Source of the DNA: Acidimicrobiaceae bacterium
Lineage (GTDB): Bacteria > Actinomycetota > Acidimicrobiia > Acidimicrobiales > Acidimicrobiaceae
Reading direction: 5' to 3'
Length of the DNA stretch: 22,232 nt
Assembly (NCBI GenBank): GCA_013044365.1
Contig: JABEUP010000106.1
Coordinates: 1-22,232, forward strand
The position numbers were made by a program, and so were the translations under genes. Position 1 is the stretch's first letter. Each line of letters begins with the position of its first letter. The notes beneath the pieces are model-generated. The model saw only the letters and a program-made list of their open reading frames with translations. It ran no database searches and was not told the DNA's origin. Shown here one piece after another: positions 1 to 7,446 of the stretch.

Positions 1-952
1 AAACGGGGAGTTGCTATAGCCGTGGTCGTTCGGAGTTGTGTTCTTTAGCATGACAGCTACTTCGTCTCTTTGAGGCTTAGTAAGAAGTACCGGAGCATTG
101 TTGTGACGCTTGTCTTTGAAAGCCAAAACAGATATGCTTCGGAACTTTCGTCTCATCCGCTGCACATGTTTAACGGAAAGACCTATACAAGTCGGAGCGT
201 TCGATTGTGCCTCCGCGCCACGCACGTCCGGCAGGGCCCTGTCCATGTATCTCGGAAGTGTCGACGGTGATGGATGGAGATAGCACCGGGTCGCTATCGG
301 AAAATAGATCTAGATTACTCCCTGCGGCTGTTTCAAAAATGAAACGGCCGGATGCGTCGGGTCGTCCGAAGTAGGCCGCATCCAAACCATCCAGGCTGGT
401 TAAAACCTCAAGGACATTACGAGCGAGGTCGGCCAAAGTCTCCGCGGAGTTAACCGTCCGAATCATGATATTCAATATCATGCTGCGTTCCGCATCGACG
501 CTGCTAACGGCGCCAACTACATCCTCAATGTCGCGGACAAGTCGGTTAGTTATATTTATTCCGAGAGCAGTTCGTTCCTTCTCCGTGCCCCAGCTGCATA
601 TTGCGCTTACAAGCTCTGCATGCAGTTGACGAATTGCGGTGAAGTACCAGTCGAGTTGGACGCCTGAAAGCCCGTGAAAACGTCCAAACTGCCGTCGCCT
701 TTCTATCAATTCGGCATAATCGACAACTGGCATGAATAATAGCCGAACCTGAGACTCGTAGGCCGTGCGAAGCTGCACGATCTCCTGGTAACCGAGTCGT
801 TCGAAAATGGCGTGCGGCACAGATTCAGGCGCAGCATTTTCGAAAAACTTGGTCAGGTATCTCTCGATTGCTGGTTCGACAATAGGCCAGGCCTGCGAAA
901 CAAGAACATCAGAAGGCTCTACGATTGCAGAGTACGTCACCCGTTTCACCAA
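1..952 (-). pseudogene. globin-coupled sensor (protoglobin + GAF), frameshifted and cut by window edge
   Basis: Residues about 25-150 resemble a protoglobin/globin-coupled sensor domain, with the likely proximal haem histidine at H93 in GRFHGLSG followed by the family's WY pair (W102, Y103). Residues about 160-260 start a GAF domain (GQGPAGRAWRGGT is typical of GAF sensors upstream of GGDEF/EAL outputs). The first frame stops with TAA at 172-170. The next frame, aligned on base 180, then stays open for 60 codons to the window edge and encodes FRSISVLAFKDKR, which fits the following GAF strand (compare the common pattern GIRSVAxLPLRD). A frameshift near bases 172-190 therefore breaks the gene. 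The output domain lies outside the window. The start is TTG at 952 or the adjacent GTG at 949; a stop lies a few codons upstream and no strong ribosome site is visible. In this family haem-bound gas ligands control a cyclic-di-GMP or kinase output. It may be a true pseudogene or a sequencing error. Confidence 0.7.
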
Positions 953-1426
953 CTCGCCCAGAGAGACCTTTGCAGATTACATGCTGAATCTTCAACGATG
1001 TTTATTCGTACGGTCTCTACTGGTAAAAGTGGCAAAGATGTGTAACCAGACCACGTAGAGCGATACCATCCGCTGGTTCCTCCTGAAGAATGGCGTTGGT
1101 AATTCTCAAGTGTGAATGGATCGGAAAAGTACGGCTCATTTGGCTGAAGTTCGGACTCAGGAGCACCGGTATCTTTTGCGAGGTAGACCTTCTCGAGTCT
1201 TGTCCACTTAGTATCGAACATCCTCCCTATTCGAACCATGGACCTCATTCTGTACCTACTCAAACCTAGTTAGCAGTCCCGACGAGTAATGTTTTCCTTG
1301 ATGAATATCCTGTCCGGTGCTGCTTGACTCAAACATAATGATCTATGTCAACAGCCACGAATAAATACCCATATATTGCCACAATCTTGAAATGAGCGCA
1401 GTTGAAGGCTCGCCAGTCGGCGCCTC
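953..1426. other. intergenic stretch without a supported gene
   Basis: This gap separates the sensor pseudogene from the DUF1801 gene. It contains a minus-strand open frame (1263 to 946) that overlaps the sensor start by 7 bases. Its product is not recognised, apart from an isolated SSGGTSG that faintly recalls AMP-forming ligases. No promoter, repeat or RNA gene is convincing here. Confidence 0.4.
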
Positions 1427-1846
1427 CTATTTTGTTTGCGCCGTAGGCCGAATCCCGCGAATACCTGCCGAGGTTTTCGCCTCCCGGCCAGCACGATTGT
1501 AAGCCACGGCAGCCTGGATTATATTTTTCAGTGCGCGCTCGTCGATTATGTCACCCTCGTATAAATCAATCGCCCGCCATTTATTGCCTTCAAGGCCAGC
1601 GTTGAAGAATTTGTCCGGATCCGGAAGGCTTGCGCCCTGGAATAAGGTCAGTTTTACCTTATTCTTGTGAGCGTTTGCCACGGAGATGAGTCCATCGTGA
1701 GACCAACAGGGACTTCCTCTCCATTTCCATTCCTCGATTATCTCGGGGTCAGCATCATGAATGATTTTGCGAATATTGGCAAGCATTTCGCCGCGCCAGT
1801 CCGTAAGGTCTGCGATTAGCTTGTCAATAAGTTCGGATGGCTTCAT
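1427..1846 (-). CDS. DUF1801 family protein (YdhG-like)
   Basis: The 139-residue product has the DUF1801 pattern: an N-terminal helix with LIADLTDWRGEMLANIRKII, then EEWKWRGSPCWSHDGLI, a strand region NKVKLTLFQGASL, and LEGNKWRAIDL, followed by a helix. The length suits the family, which is a small single-domain soluble fold related to the YdhG/YjdC group; its biochemical role is not established. The ATG at 1846 is preferred over the in-frame GTG at 1852, because AGGTG lies just upstream of the ATG and overlaps the GTG. It lies on the same strand as, and downstream of, the TrhA gene, separated by about 160 bases that contain a stem-loop, so co-transcription is possible but not shown. The C-terminal 20 residues are basic and Ala/Gly rich and may be unstructured. 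Confidence 0.85.
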   Translation of the reverse strand: MKPSELIDKLIADLTDWRGEMLANIRKIIHDADPEIIEEWKWRGSPCWSHDGLISVANAHKNKVKLTLFQGASLPDPDKFFNAGLEGNKWRAIDLYEGDIIDERALKNIIQAAVAYNRAGREAKTSAGIRGIRPTAQTK

Positions 1847-1901
1847 TTTCACCTATTTCAATGGGACGGTCCAATTGTAGACCAATGCCATAAGAGTGCC
1901 A

Positions 1902-1919
1902 AGCGCCGCACCTGGCGCT
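1902..1919 (-). terminator. stem-loop between trhA and DUF1801 genes, possible weak terminator
   Basis: AGCGCC (1902-1907) pairs perfectly with GGCGCT (1914-1919) around a 6-base loop. It lies about 90 bases past the TrhA stop codon on the minus strand. The bases that follow on that strand are only modestly T-rich, so it could be a weak terminator, an RNA-stabilising hairpin or a protein site. Confidence 0.3.
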
Positions 1920-2007
1920 ATGTCAAGTTGAATTGTTTGACGCTGCAATCCCAATGATTACGTAGGCCGTTTATGACATGCCGTTTATCGAGAGTTAAAT
2001 GTGGTCT

Positions 2008-2652
2008 CTAAATGTAGAAGGCTATGACGATCCACTGGCAAAGAGCAGCAGCTATGACAAATGCGTGGAATATTTCGTGGTAACCGAAGATTGCCGGGTT
2101 GGGGTCGGGTCGGCGTAGAGCGTAGATGATAGCGCCAATCGTATACAGGACTCCACCCGTAACGAGCAAGCTCAAGGCTATGATTCCAGACGAGCGGGTC
2201 AACTCTGGCAACACCAAGAGTGCAACCCAGCCCAGGGTAATGTAGACGACAGCATTCAGCCACTTTGGTGCATGTATCCAAGCCAATTGGAGAATGACTC
2301 CTGCTCCCGCACCAAGCCAGGCGGTCCATAGGATGAAAACCTGAGTCTGGCCATGAAGAGCCAGCAAGGCTATCGGGGTATAAGTACCAGCTACCGCGGC
2401 AAATATCATCGAATGATCCAGGCGCCGCATTCGCATTCTGGCCTTAGGTGACCAAGTATGACGATGGAATGCTGCACTAACCCCGAACATGGCTGACAGG
2501 CAAATCGAATAAACAATGAAGGCCCATCGAGCCCTGTCTCTTTGAGCGCTCGCGATTAGTGCTGCACCCATTACGAGGGAGACCCAGAAAGCTATTTGAT
2601 GGGACACTCCTCGGTATTTAGGTTTGGCCGGAGAAGTCACGCTCAAAGACAA
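2008..2652 (-). CDS. trhA: hemolysin III family / TrhA membrane protein (PAQR superfamily)
   Basis: The 214-residue product shows about seven membrane segments and the PAQR/hemolysin III signature. RGVSH is near the N-terminus (residues 14-18). S59 and H63 occur in SAAFHRHTW, D79 and H80 in RLDHSMIF followed by AGTYTP, and H192 and H196 in GYHEIFHAF near the C-terminus. Ser, Asp and the three histidines are the expected metal ligands of this superfamily. Members sit in the cytoplasmic membrane; bacterial TrhA is linked to membrane fluidity and energetics, and the haemolysin name is historical. The start is TTG at 2652, supported by GAAAGGG seven bases upstream. A 7-bp inverted repeat flanks that ribosome site and may control translation or transcription. 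Confidence 0.9.
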   Translation of the reverse strand: MSLSVTSPAKPKYRGVSHQIAFWVSLVMGAALIASAQRDRARWAFIVYSICLSAMFGVSAAFHRHTWSPKARMRMRRLDHSMIFAAVAGTYTPIALLALHGQTQVFILWTAWLGAGAGVILQLAWIHAPKWLNAVVYITLGWVALLVLPELTRSSGIIALSLLVTGGVLYTIGAIIYALRRPDPNPAIFGYHEIFHAFVIAAALCQWIVIAFYI

Positions 2653-2696
2653 GGTGTAACCCTTTCAGATGGTTTACGTACCTTACACCAATCATA
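2653..2696 (-). promoter_or_regulatory. trhA upstream region: -10-like box plus inverted repeat around the ribosome site
   Basis: On the minus strand, TATGAT (2696-2691) is a good -10 candidate, but no convincing -35 is seen. The predicted start of transcription falls on GGTGTAA (2689-2683), which is the perfect inverted complement of TTACACC (2659-2653), directly next to the TTG start. The putative ribosome site GAAAGGG lies in the intervening loop. The arrangement could act as an operator at +1 or as an mRNA hairpin influencing initiation. Confidence 0.35.
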
Positions 2697-2884
2697 CATA
2701 GATTGTCGTATCGAAGAAAGTAGAGGTCTTGATGTGCTTTTTCAACGAATGAACCAATGTCAATCGGTTTCCTTCCTGCGCACCGTGGAAATATTGGTCG
2801 ACATGGGGTTCGCATCTTGGAGCCGGATACATCAGCATGGACATTGGCTTGACGATCAGAGGGGATTGTCTATCTGCCTAGCGG

Positions 2885-2921
2885 GAGTTGGGTAAAGTTC
2901 CTCAACTCAATTTATATTTTT
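2885..2921 (+). terminator. intrinsic-terminator-like hairpin with no clear gene upstream
   Basis: GAGTTGGG (2885-2892) pairs with CC/CAACTC (2900-2908) with a single bulged T, giving an 8-bp stem and a 7-base loop. A T-rich run follows, including TATATTTTTG. The orientation suits plus-strand transcripts, yet the only plus-strand frame ending here (stop at 2893-2895) is unrecognised and partly antisense to trhA. It may belong to a lost gene or a small RNA. Confidence 0.35.
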
Positions 2922-3155
2922 GATCGTGCCTACTGGTTTACTTTCCCATATCGTTACATGAGAAATAGCATGGATCGAGTCTGCAGGTTTTCCATAGGAT
3001 GCTCCAGCTTAGAATTTGGTCTGGATTGTGCTGTGCCTTTCTGACGCTTGCTCCGCGGGGACCGGAAAATCGAGGTCACCTTGCAGATTGCCAGCCAAAG
3101 GTTGTGTCAGCACATTTGAAAATTTCAAGAACCGATCCCAGATAATTCATTACGC

Positions 3156-3392
3156 TTAAATCTCCGAGCAACTTGGTTCTTGCCGAGTCACTATGACAAG
3201 CACTTACTGGTTGCGAATGCCATGAATCCTGGGATCACGCAGTCCACGGATGTTATCGATGAGATTATTTAAATGGGAGAAATGTTTCGACAATGTTAAA
3301 TATGCACGGTTAAGTAACTGTCGTTGGAAGTGGTATTTGATTTGTGATAGTAAGGTTTTCCAACGGTAAGGTTCTACGAGAAAATGTGGCAC
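3156..3392 (-). pseudogene. probable N-terminal remnant of an ISAs1-family transposase
   Basis: A 62-codon frame starting at 3392 ends in NLIDNIRGLRDPRIHGIRNQ, which matches the N-terminal pattern of ISAs1-type transposases (LxDPRxxxGxRHxL, then a hydrophobic strand). After the TAA at 3206-3204 the same frame continues VLVIVT...PSCSEI to a second TAA (3158-3156). This resembles the next conserved block of the family (VLVIAVCAVLAGARSxxxI) with a few residues lost. The catalytic DDE region was not found in the neighbouring sequence, so only a stub remains. Terminal inverted repeats and a target duplication were not identified. The call rests on short motif similarity and is moderate at best. 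Confidence 0.4.
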
Positions 3393-3529
3393 AAGTCCTT
3401 TTGAATTTGACCTAGATCTGGGCTGGATCTGGGGTTTCCGTTGGGATTGGAACCTGGAATTTCCAAAGTGCCGTTAACGCAATTGAGCGTGATTGTGATG
3501 GACTCTTATCCGTACTGAAAGGTTTGATG

Positions 3530-4819
3530 ATGCATTTCGATAGCGGAGATACTGCCTGGGTATTGGTATGTAGTGCCCTCGTGTTATTTATGACCCCCGG
3601 CCTGGCGTTTTTCTACGGTGGCATGGTGAGGTCTAAAAACGTGCTCGGAATGCTGGCGCAGAATTATGTGACAATGGGCATTGTAAGCATCTTGTGGGTA
3701 TTCGTTACCTACAGTCTTGCTTTCGGTCCAGACTGGGGCGGATTCGGACTAATCGGTACACTTCATTTCTTTGGCCTTGCCCATATGAGTCAACAGGTCC
3801 CGGGATTTATCGGCGCTAAATCACAGACGATCCCCCCGGTTGTGTTTGTAATATTTCAAATGATGTTTGCCATTATCACACCCGCTATCATTACTGGATC
3901 AACGGCAGACCGATTGAAGATGAGCGCCTTTATAGTATTTATAATTGCCTGGTCAGTACTGGTTTATGCTCCAATTGCGCACTGGGTTTTCTCTCCAGAT
4001 GGATGGCTGGCGAAGTTGGGTGTGGAAGATTTTGCGGGCGGGTCAGTTGTCGAAATGAACTGCGGAATTGCCGGCGTAGCGGTTGCTCTTGTGGTGGGGC
4101 GCAGACGAGGATGGCCCAAAGATTCCATGATGCCGCACAACGTGCCCCTGGCTTTGCTCGGGGCAGGAATTCTTTGGTTTGGATGGTTCGGTTTTAACGC
4201 CGGTTCAGCTTTAGGCGCCAACATATTATCCGCCAATGCGTTCATAAATACAAACACTGCCGGCGCCGCGGCACTTTTATCTTGGATGATTGGTGAGCGT
4301 ATTAGGACAGGTAAGGCTACGACGCTAGGTGCTGCTTCGGGAGCAGTTGCCGGGCTAGTTGCGATTACTCCAGCCTGCGGATTCGTGAATCTCTGGGGTG
4401 CACTGATAATCGGAATTGCGGCGGGATTTATTTGCGAGTCAGCGGTGCATCTAAAATTTAGGCTCAATTTAGATGATTCGCTGGATGTGGGAGGGGTTCA
4501 CCTTGTAGGTGGAATAGTTGGAACCCTTTTGATCGGATTCTTTGGTTCGAAGGCCATAAATGGTGTGAACGGTATTTTTCTCGGAGGAAATGTCACTTTG
4601 CTATGGCACCAGGCACTTGCGGTTGTCGCTACTATTGCGTACGGGTTTGTAGCCACCTGGCTGATCGCGACCATAATCCACAAGACCATGGGTATGAGGA
4701 TCTCTGAAAGCGAGGAGACTCTGGGCTTGGATCTGGCCCTGCACGCCGAGCGTGGATATGAACTAGGCACTGGCCTTGGAGTAAGGGTAGGCCAGATATT
4801 TACTTCTAATGACGAGTAA
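3530..4819 (+). CDS. amt: ammonium transporter (Amt family) with Glu at the first twin-His position
   Basis: The 429-residue product carries the full Amt fold of eleven membrane segments: PGLAFFYGGMVRSKN near the N-terminus, FQMMFAIITPAIITG (outer Phe gate, F109), AHWVF (W152), WFGWFGFNAGS (inner Phe gate, F222; S226) and DDSLDVGGVHLVGG with the second pore histidine H324. The first pore histidine, normally in VVHINAGIA, is E175 in VVEMNCGIA; D167 just upstream is kept. The family forms trimers in the cytoplasmic membrane and moves ammonium. The His-to-Glu change is known from fungal Mep proteins and still allows transport there. ATG 3530 is chosen because AAAGG (3518-3522) lies seven bases upstream; ATG 3527 and TTG 3524 are alternatives. 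No PII (glnK) gene follows. The C-terminal tail keeps the conserved ISESEE...D..HAERGYE regulatory segment. Confidence 0.95.
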   Translation: MHFDSGDTAWVLVCSALVLFMTPGLAFFYGGMVRSKNVLGMLAQNYVTMGIVSILWVFVTYSLAFGPDWGGFGLIGTLHFFGLAHMSQQVPGFIGAKSQTIPPVVFVIFQMMFAIITPAIITGSTADRLKMSAFIVFIIAWSVLVYAPIAHWVFSPDGWLAKLGVEDFAGGSVVEMNCGIAGVAVALVVGRRRGWPKDSMMPHNVPLALLGAGILWFGWFGFNAGSALGANILSANAFINTNTAGAAALLSWMIGERIRTGKATTLGAASGAVAGLVAITPACGFVNLWGALIIGIAAGFICESAVHLKFRLNLDDSLDVGGVHLVGGIVGTLLIGFFGSKAINGVNGIFLGGNVTLLWHQALAVVATIAYGFVATWLIATIIHKTMGMRISESEETLGLDLALHAERGYELGTGLGVRVGQIFTSNDE

Positions 4820-4965
4820 TTACCTCTATCAGACGTATTAATGATCATTCGGTTATTTCTGCCTACGATTATTAAATGCTGTGTGGGCTAGATTTAATCC
4901 TTAACCTGGCAGGTCAATTTGCCTTAACCTGGAGCTGCGGAACTTCACGATTCGGTTCGCTTGGT

Positions 4966-7230
4966 TCAAGAGATCAGGGAACCCTCGACTTTGGACGTGT
5001 CGAGACTGATTACCGGTACCCCTAGTGTCTTTGAAAGCGCAGCCAGTGATCCATCGAGCAGAGTCAGGTCACGCATCAACAGGTCAATCTTTTGCATTGT
5101 AAAAGGCGTTGCCTTCAGACCCAAGTCAGTTTTGCAGGATTCGATAAAGGATGAGACCCTAATGTATGGAGCTGTACGGTCTATTGTGCGGCTGGCAAGG
5201 GCGGCTAATGAAAAGTTCAGTTTATCTGCCACGTCCATAAGGGCGGTAATTAATTCTGGGGAAAGCGGGGATGGTTCTCTCAGGTCCGCGATAAAAGATT
5301 TGGAGTAATTTCTCACAGCGGAGGCCCGGCTTATCAGTTCGTTGACCTCCCTGTTGAGACCGCCAAGAAGAGACCATTGCAATGGACTGACGGCTGCAAT
5401 AAGTGCGTGGAAATCTGAGTCCACTTCTCTGGACCATCCCAGCAGCTCATCTCCAAGATTCGGATTTTTCAAATACGAGGCGGCTGCGGTTATTAGTTGT
5501 TGCAGGTCGCTTAGGAACTTCGTTCGCGCAGTGGCGATAACCCGCCTTGGGCTGAGCGGAAGTATAAATAGTGCTGTAATCGAGGCAATGGATGCTCCAA
5601 CGGCGGTCTCGAAAATCCGTTCCAGCAGTAATCCGTTAGAAAGCTCGGACAGTTGTAGGAATACCATCGATATTGCCACCGTGACGCCCATTGCCAAAAA
5701 GGTGTAATTCACCTTCGACAAGTAAATACCGAGGAACATTGCGAAAAGAACGGTAATGGCATCAATAGTGGAATTCATTCCGAATGCTCTTGTCAATACC
5801 GATCCGATTGCAACGCCAAATACGGTTCCAAGAAATCTGTAAAAACCTTTTCTGACTTGCTCTCCGGCATTATTGACACCCATAAAGCACAAAAGTGCCG
5901 ACAACGAGGCCCAGTAAAAGCGTTGGGGATCGACAATATAACCGATCCAAGTCGCCGCCGCGGTTGCAATTGTTATTTGGATTGCCGAGCGCACTTCCGG
6001 TGTGAGGCCAATTGAGGAACCAGTTTTGTGGTCCCAGGGCTCGCTTGAGGCACTGGCGCTTACTACTGCCGATCCGGGTAGGTGTCCGGTGCGCAGGCTG
6101 GAAATATGTTCCATTTGTGCCGGCAGTTGTTTTTTGGAACCACGGAGCCTGTCGCCTGTCTCTCGCCATCTCAGGGCTGCGGAATTGAGATTTATAATCG
6201 AGGCCGATAAACGTCTTAGAAGGATTGGGGTCACGCTGTCGGATGCCTGGGAAAAGGTCTGCCACCGTGCCAAGGCGTCATTTAGCTCGTTGGCAAGATG
6301 TGCTGAGTCGGATTCAGGTATCTCCCGAATGTAGTCAACTATGTCTCTGGAAATGATTGATGAGAGGTTTAGCCTGGAAAGCGAATCGGAAAAGCGAGCC
6401 AGGTTTGACAGCGATAATTCGAGGTCAAATAGGATTTGCCGCATCTCTTCAGTGGCTCGGCTACTCCCATATCTAGAAATGTAGGCCTCGATAATCAATG
6501 CCATTTCATTGAGCCTCACAAGAGCCGTGCGAAGCCGGTCAGATGCTTGGTCGCCGCCGCCAAGAAGAACCTTGACTGCGTGCTGAGTTAGCAGTCTTGC
6601 CCTGATTGTGTAGGACTGCATTGACCGTTCCAGATTTGACCTGGCTTGGAAAACGATAAGCGGAATCCTTACCATAAAAATAATTACGACGGCTACCAGC
6701 ACCTCTGCGGCCAGCCAGTTAAATGCTTTGAGACCGAATTGCGCGCCAAGGAAATACCCAAAGAATCCTCCCAGATATAACATTGTGCCCACATTGTTTC
6801 CCCTGGAGCCGTAACGGCGGAACAGGGTACCAATTCCCAGGAGCAGTGGGATAACTGAAAGAATTATCCACTTATTTGAACCCAAAAGAAGAGTTATTAA
6901 TGTCGCCGTCAAAAGCGGAATTGTCGGTAGGACAGTAGCAATTGCCGCACCCTTGAGATCTGACTCATCGAATGACAGGCCGAGCATGATGGCGAGCGTG
7001 CCTCCGATGAGCATCGCCACAATGACCACCTCATGGTTGAGGGCAATTGAACTTGCATCTCCGTGTGCGAGGTGTGCCGGCATGCCTAGCGCGGGGGCGA
7101 AGAAGTTAACGAACTGCCATTCGGCCAGAAATGCCAGACCCATTGATGCCGTTGTGGCTACGGTGGAGATAAGCCGGGTCAGTGCTGGATCTGAACTGAG
7201 CGCCTGGTCCAGCCAAACCGGTCGGGTCAT
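4966..7230 (-). CDS. FUSC family membrane protein (aromatic acid exporter/YccS-like)
   Basis: The 754-residue product has two membrane bundles, at about residues 20-195 and 410-560. A helical cytoplasmic stretch separates them (about 200-405, with a Ser/Ala-rich linker near 385-405), and a C-terminal cytoplasmic helical domain follows. The second bundle contains the FUSC signature: DPQRFYWASLSALLCFMGV (434-452), then RKGFYRFLGTVFGVAIGSVL (460-479). This is the duplicated architecture of the YccS/AaeB/ArAE group, members of which export aromatic acids or other small organic anions; the substrate here is unknown. It converges on amt (146 bases between stops, no clear shared terminator) and diverges from xerC. 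No clear ribosome site precedes ATG 7230. The start overlaps by ATGA with the stop of a small upstream frame, so coupled or leaderless translation is possible. Confidence 0.85.
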   Translation of the reverse strand: MTRPVWLDQALSSDPALTRLISTVATTASMGLAFLAEWQFVNFFAPALGMPAHLAHGDASSIALNHEVVIVAMLIGGTLAIMLGLSFDESDLKGAAIATVLPTIPLLTATLITLLLGSNKWIILSVIPLLLGIGTLFRRYGSRGNNVGTMLYLGGFFGYFLGAQFGLKAFNWLAAEVLVAVVIIFMVRIPLIVFQARSNLERSMQSYTIRARLLTQHAVKVLLGGGDQASDRLRTALVRLNEMALIIEAYISRYGSSRATEEMRQILFDLELSLSNLARFSDSLSRLNLSSIISRDIVDYIREIPESDSAHLANELNDALARWQTFSQASDSVTPILLRRLSASIINLNSAALRWRETGDRLRGSKKQLPAQMEHISSLRTGHLPGSAVVSASASSEPWDHKTGSSIGLTPEVRSAIQITIATAAATWIGYIVDPQRFYWASLSALLCFMGVNNAGEQVRKGFYRFLGTVFGVAIGSVLTRAFGMNSTIDAITVLFAMFLGIYLSKVNYTFLAMGVTVAISMVFLQLSELSNGLLLERIFETAVGASIASITALFILPLSPRRVIATARTKFLSDLQQLITAAASYLKNPNLGDELLGWSREVDSDFHALIAAVSPLQWSLLGGLNREVNELISRASAVRNYSKSFIADLREPSPLSPELITALMDVADKLNFSLAALASRTIDRTAPYIRVSSFIESCKTDLGLKATPFTMQKIDLLMRDLTLLDGSLAALSKTLGVPVISLDTSKVEGSLIS

Positions 7231-7343
7231 AGCGGTATGACGCTATTTCTGATATCTTTTGGCAAGTAACTCAGTCTTACGGGCGCTCGGACAAAGCCTG
7301 TTCCCTTTGTGTTTTTGACGGATCTCTGATTCCGAGGTGCCAT
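7227..7343 (-). CDS. possible leaderless 38-residue ORF overlapping the FUSC start
   Basis: A frame from ATG 7343 runs 38 codons and stops at TGA 7229-7227, sharing ATGA with the start of the FUSC gene. On the minus strand a TATGAT box (7355-7350) ends six bases before this ATG, so a transcript starting at the usual distance would begin at or next to the ATG, as in actinobacterial leaderless mRNAs. No -35 box is convincing. The peptide is basic (APRNQRSVKNTKGTGF...) and not recognised. It may be a translated leader coupling initiation to the FUSC gene, or simply chance. Confidence 0.25.
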   Translation of the reverse strand: MAPRNQRSVKNTKGTGFVRAPVRLSYLPKDIRNSVIPL

Positions 7344-7446
7344 GACACTATCATATCTAGTTAAATCAAGAAAAAAGTGGAGCAACCCGAGCTCTGTCAC
7401 CTCGAAAATTACAAACTGGTTATTTTGAGTGATGTAGGATTTGAAC

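Larger units (their letters stand above)
2653..3529. other. about 870-base gap between trhA and amt with remnants only
   Basis: No intact gene is recognised between the divergent trhA and amt genes. The stretch holds the trhA leader, a terminator-like hairpin (2885-2921), a probable ISAs1-type transposase stub (3156-3392), and a 6-bp hairpin TTGGAA/TTCCAA (3447-3452 with 3461-3466) about 65 bases before amt. A weak amt promoter could be TTGAGC (3483-3488) with TTATCC 17 bases later, but the second box is poor. The rest shows nothing supportable and looks like decayed DNA. Confidence 0.5.

Noticed and set aside
1215..1290. tRNA-Ser-like pieces on the minus strand (CTGCTAA and GGTTCGAAT)
   Set aside because: Neither the anticodon stem nor the T stem pairs, and no acceptor stem can be formed.
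2596..2895. 99-codon plus-strand frame
   Set aside because: It is partly antisense to trhA, has no recognised domain and no ribosome site; only the hairpin after it is notable.
4899..4932. Direct repeat of CCTTAACCTGG between the convergent amt and FUSC genes
   Set aside because: Only two 11-base copies, no hairpin or T tract, and no known element; likely chance.
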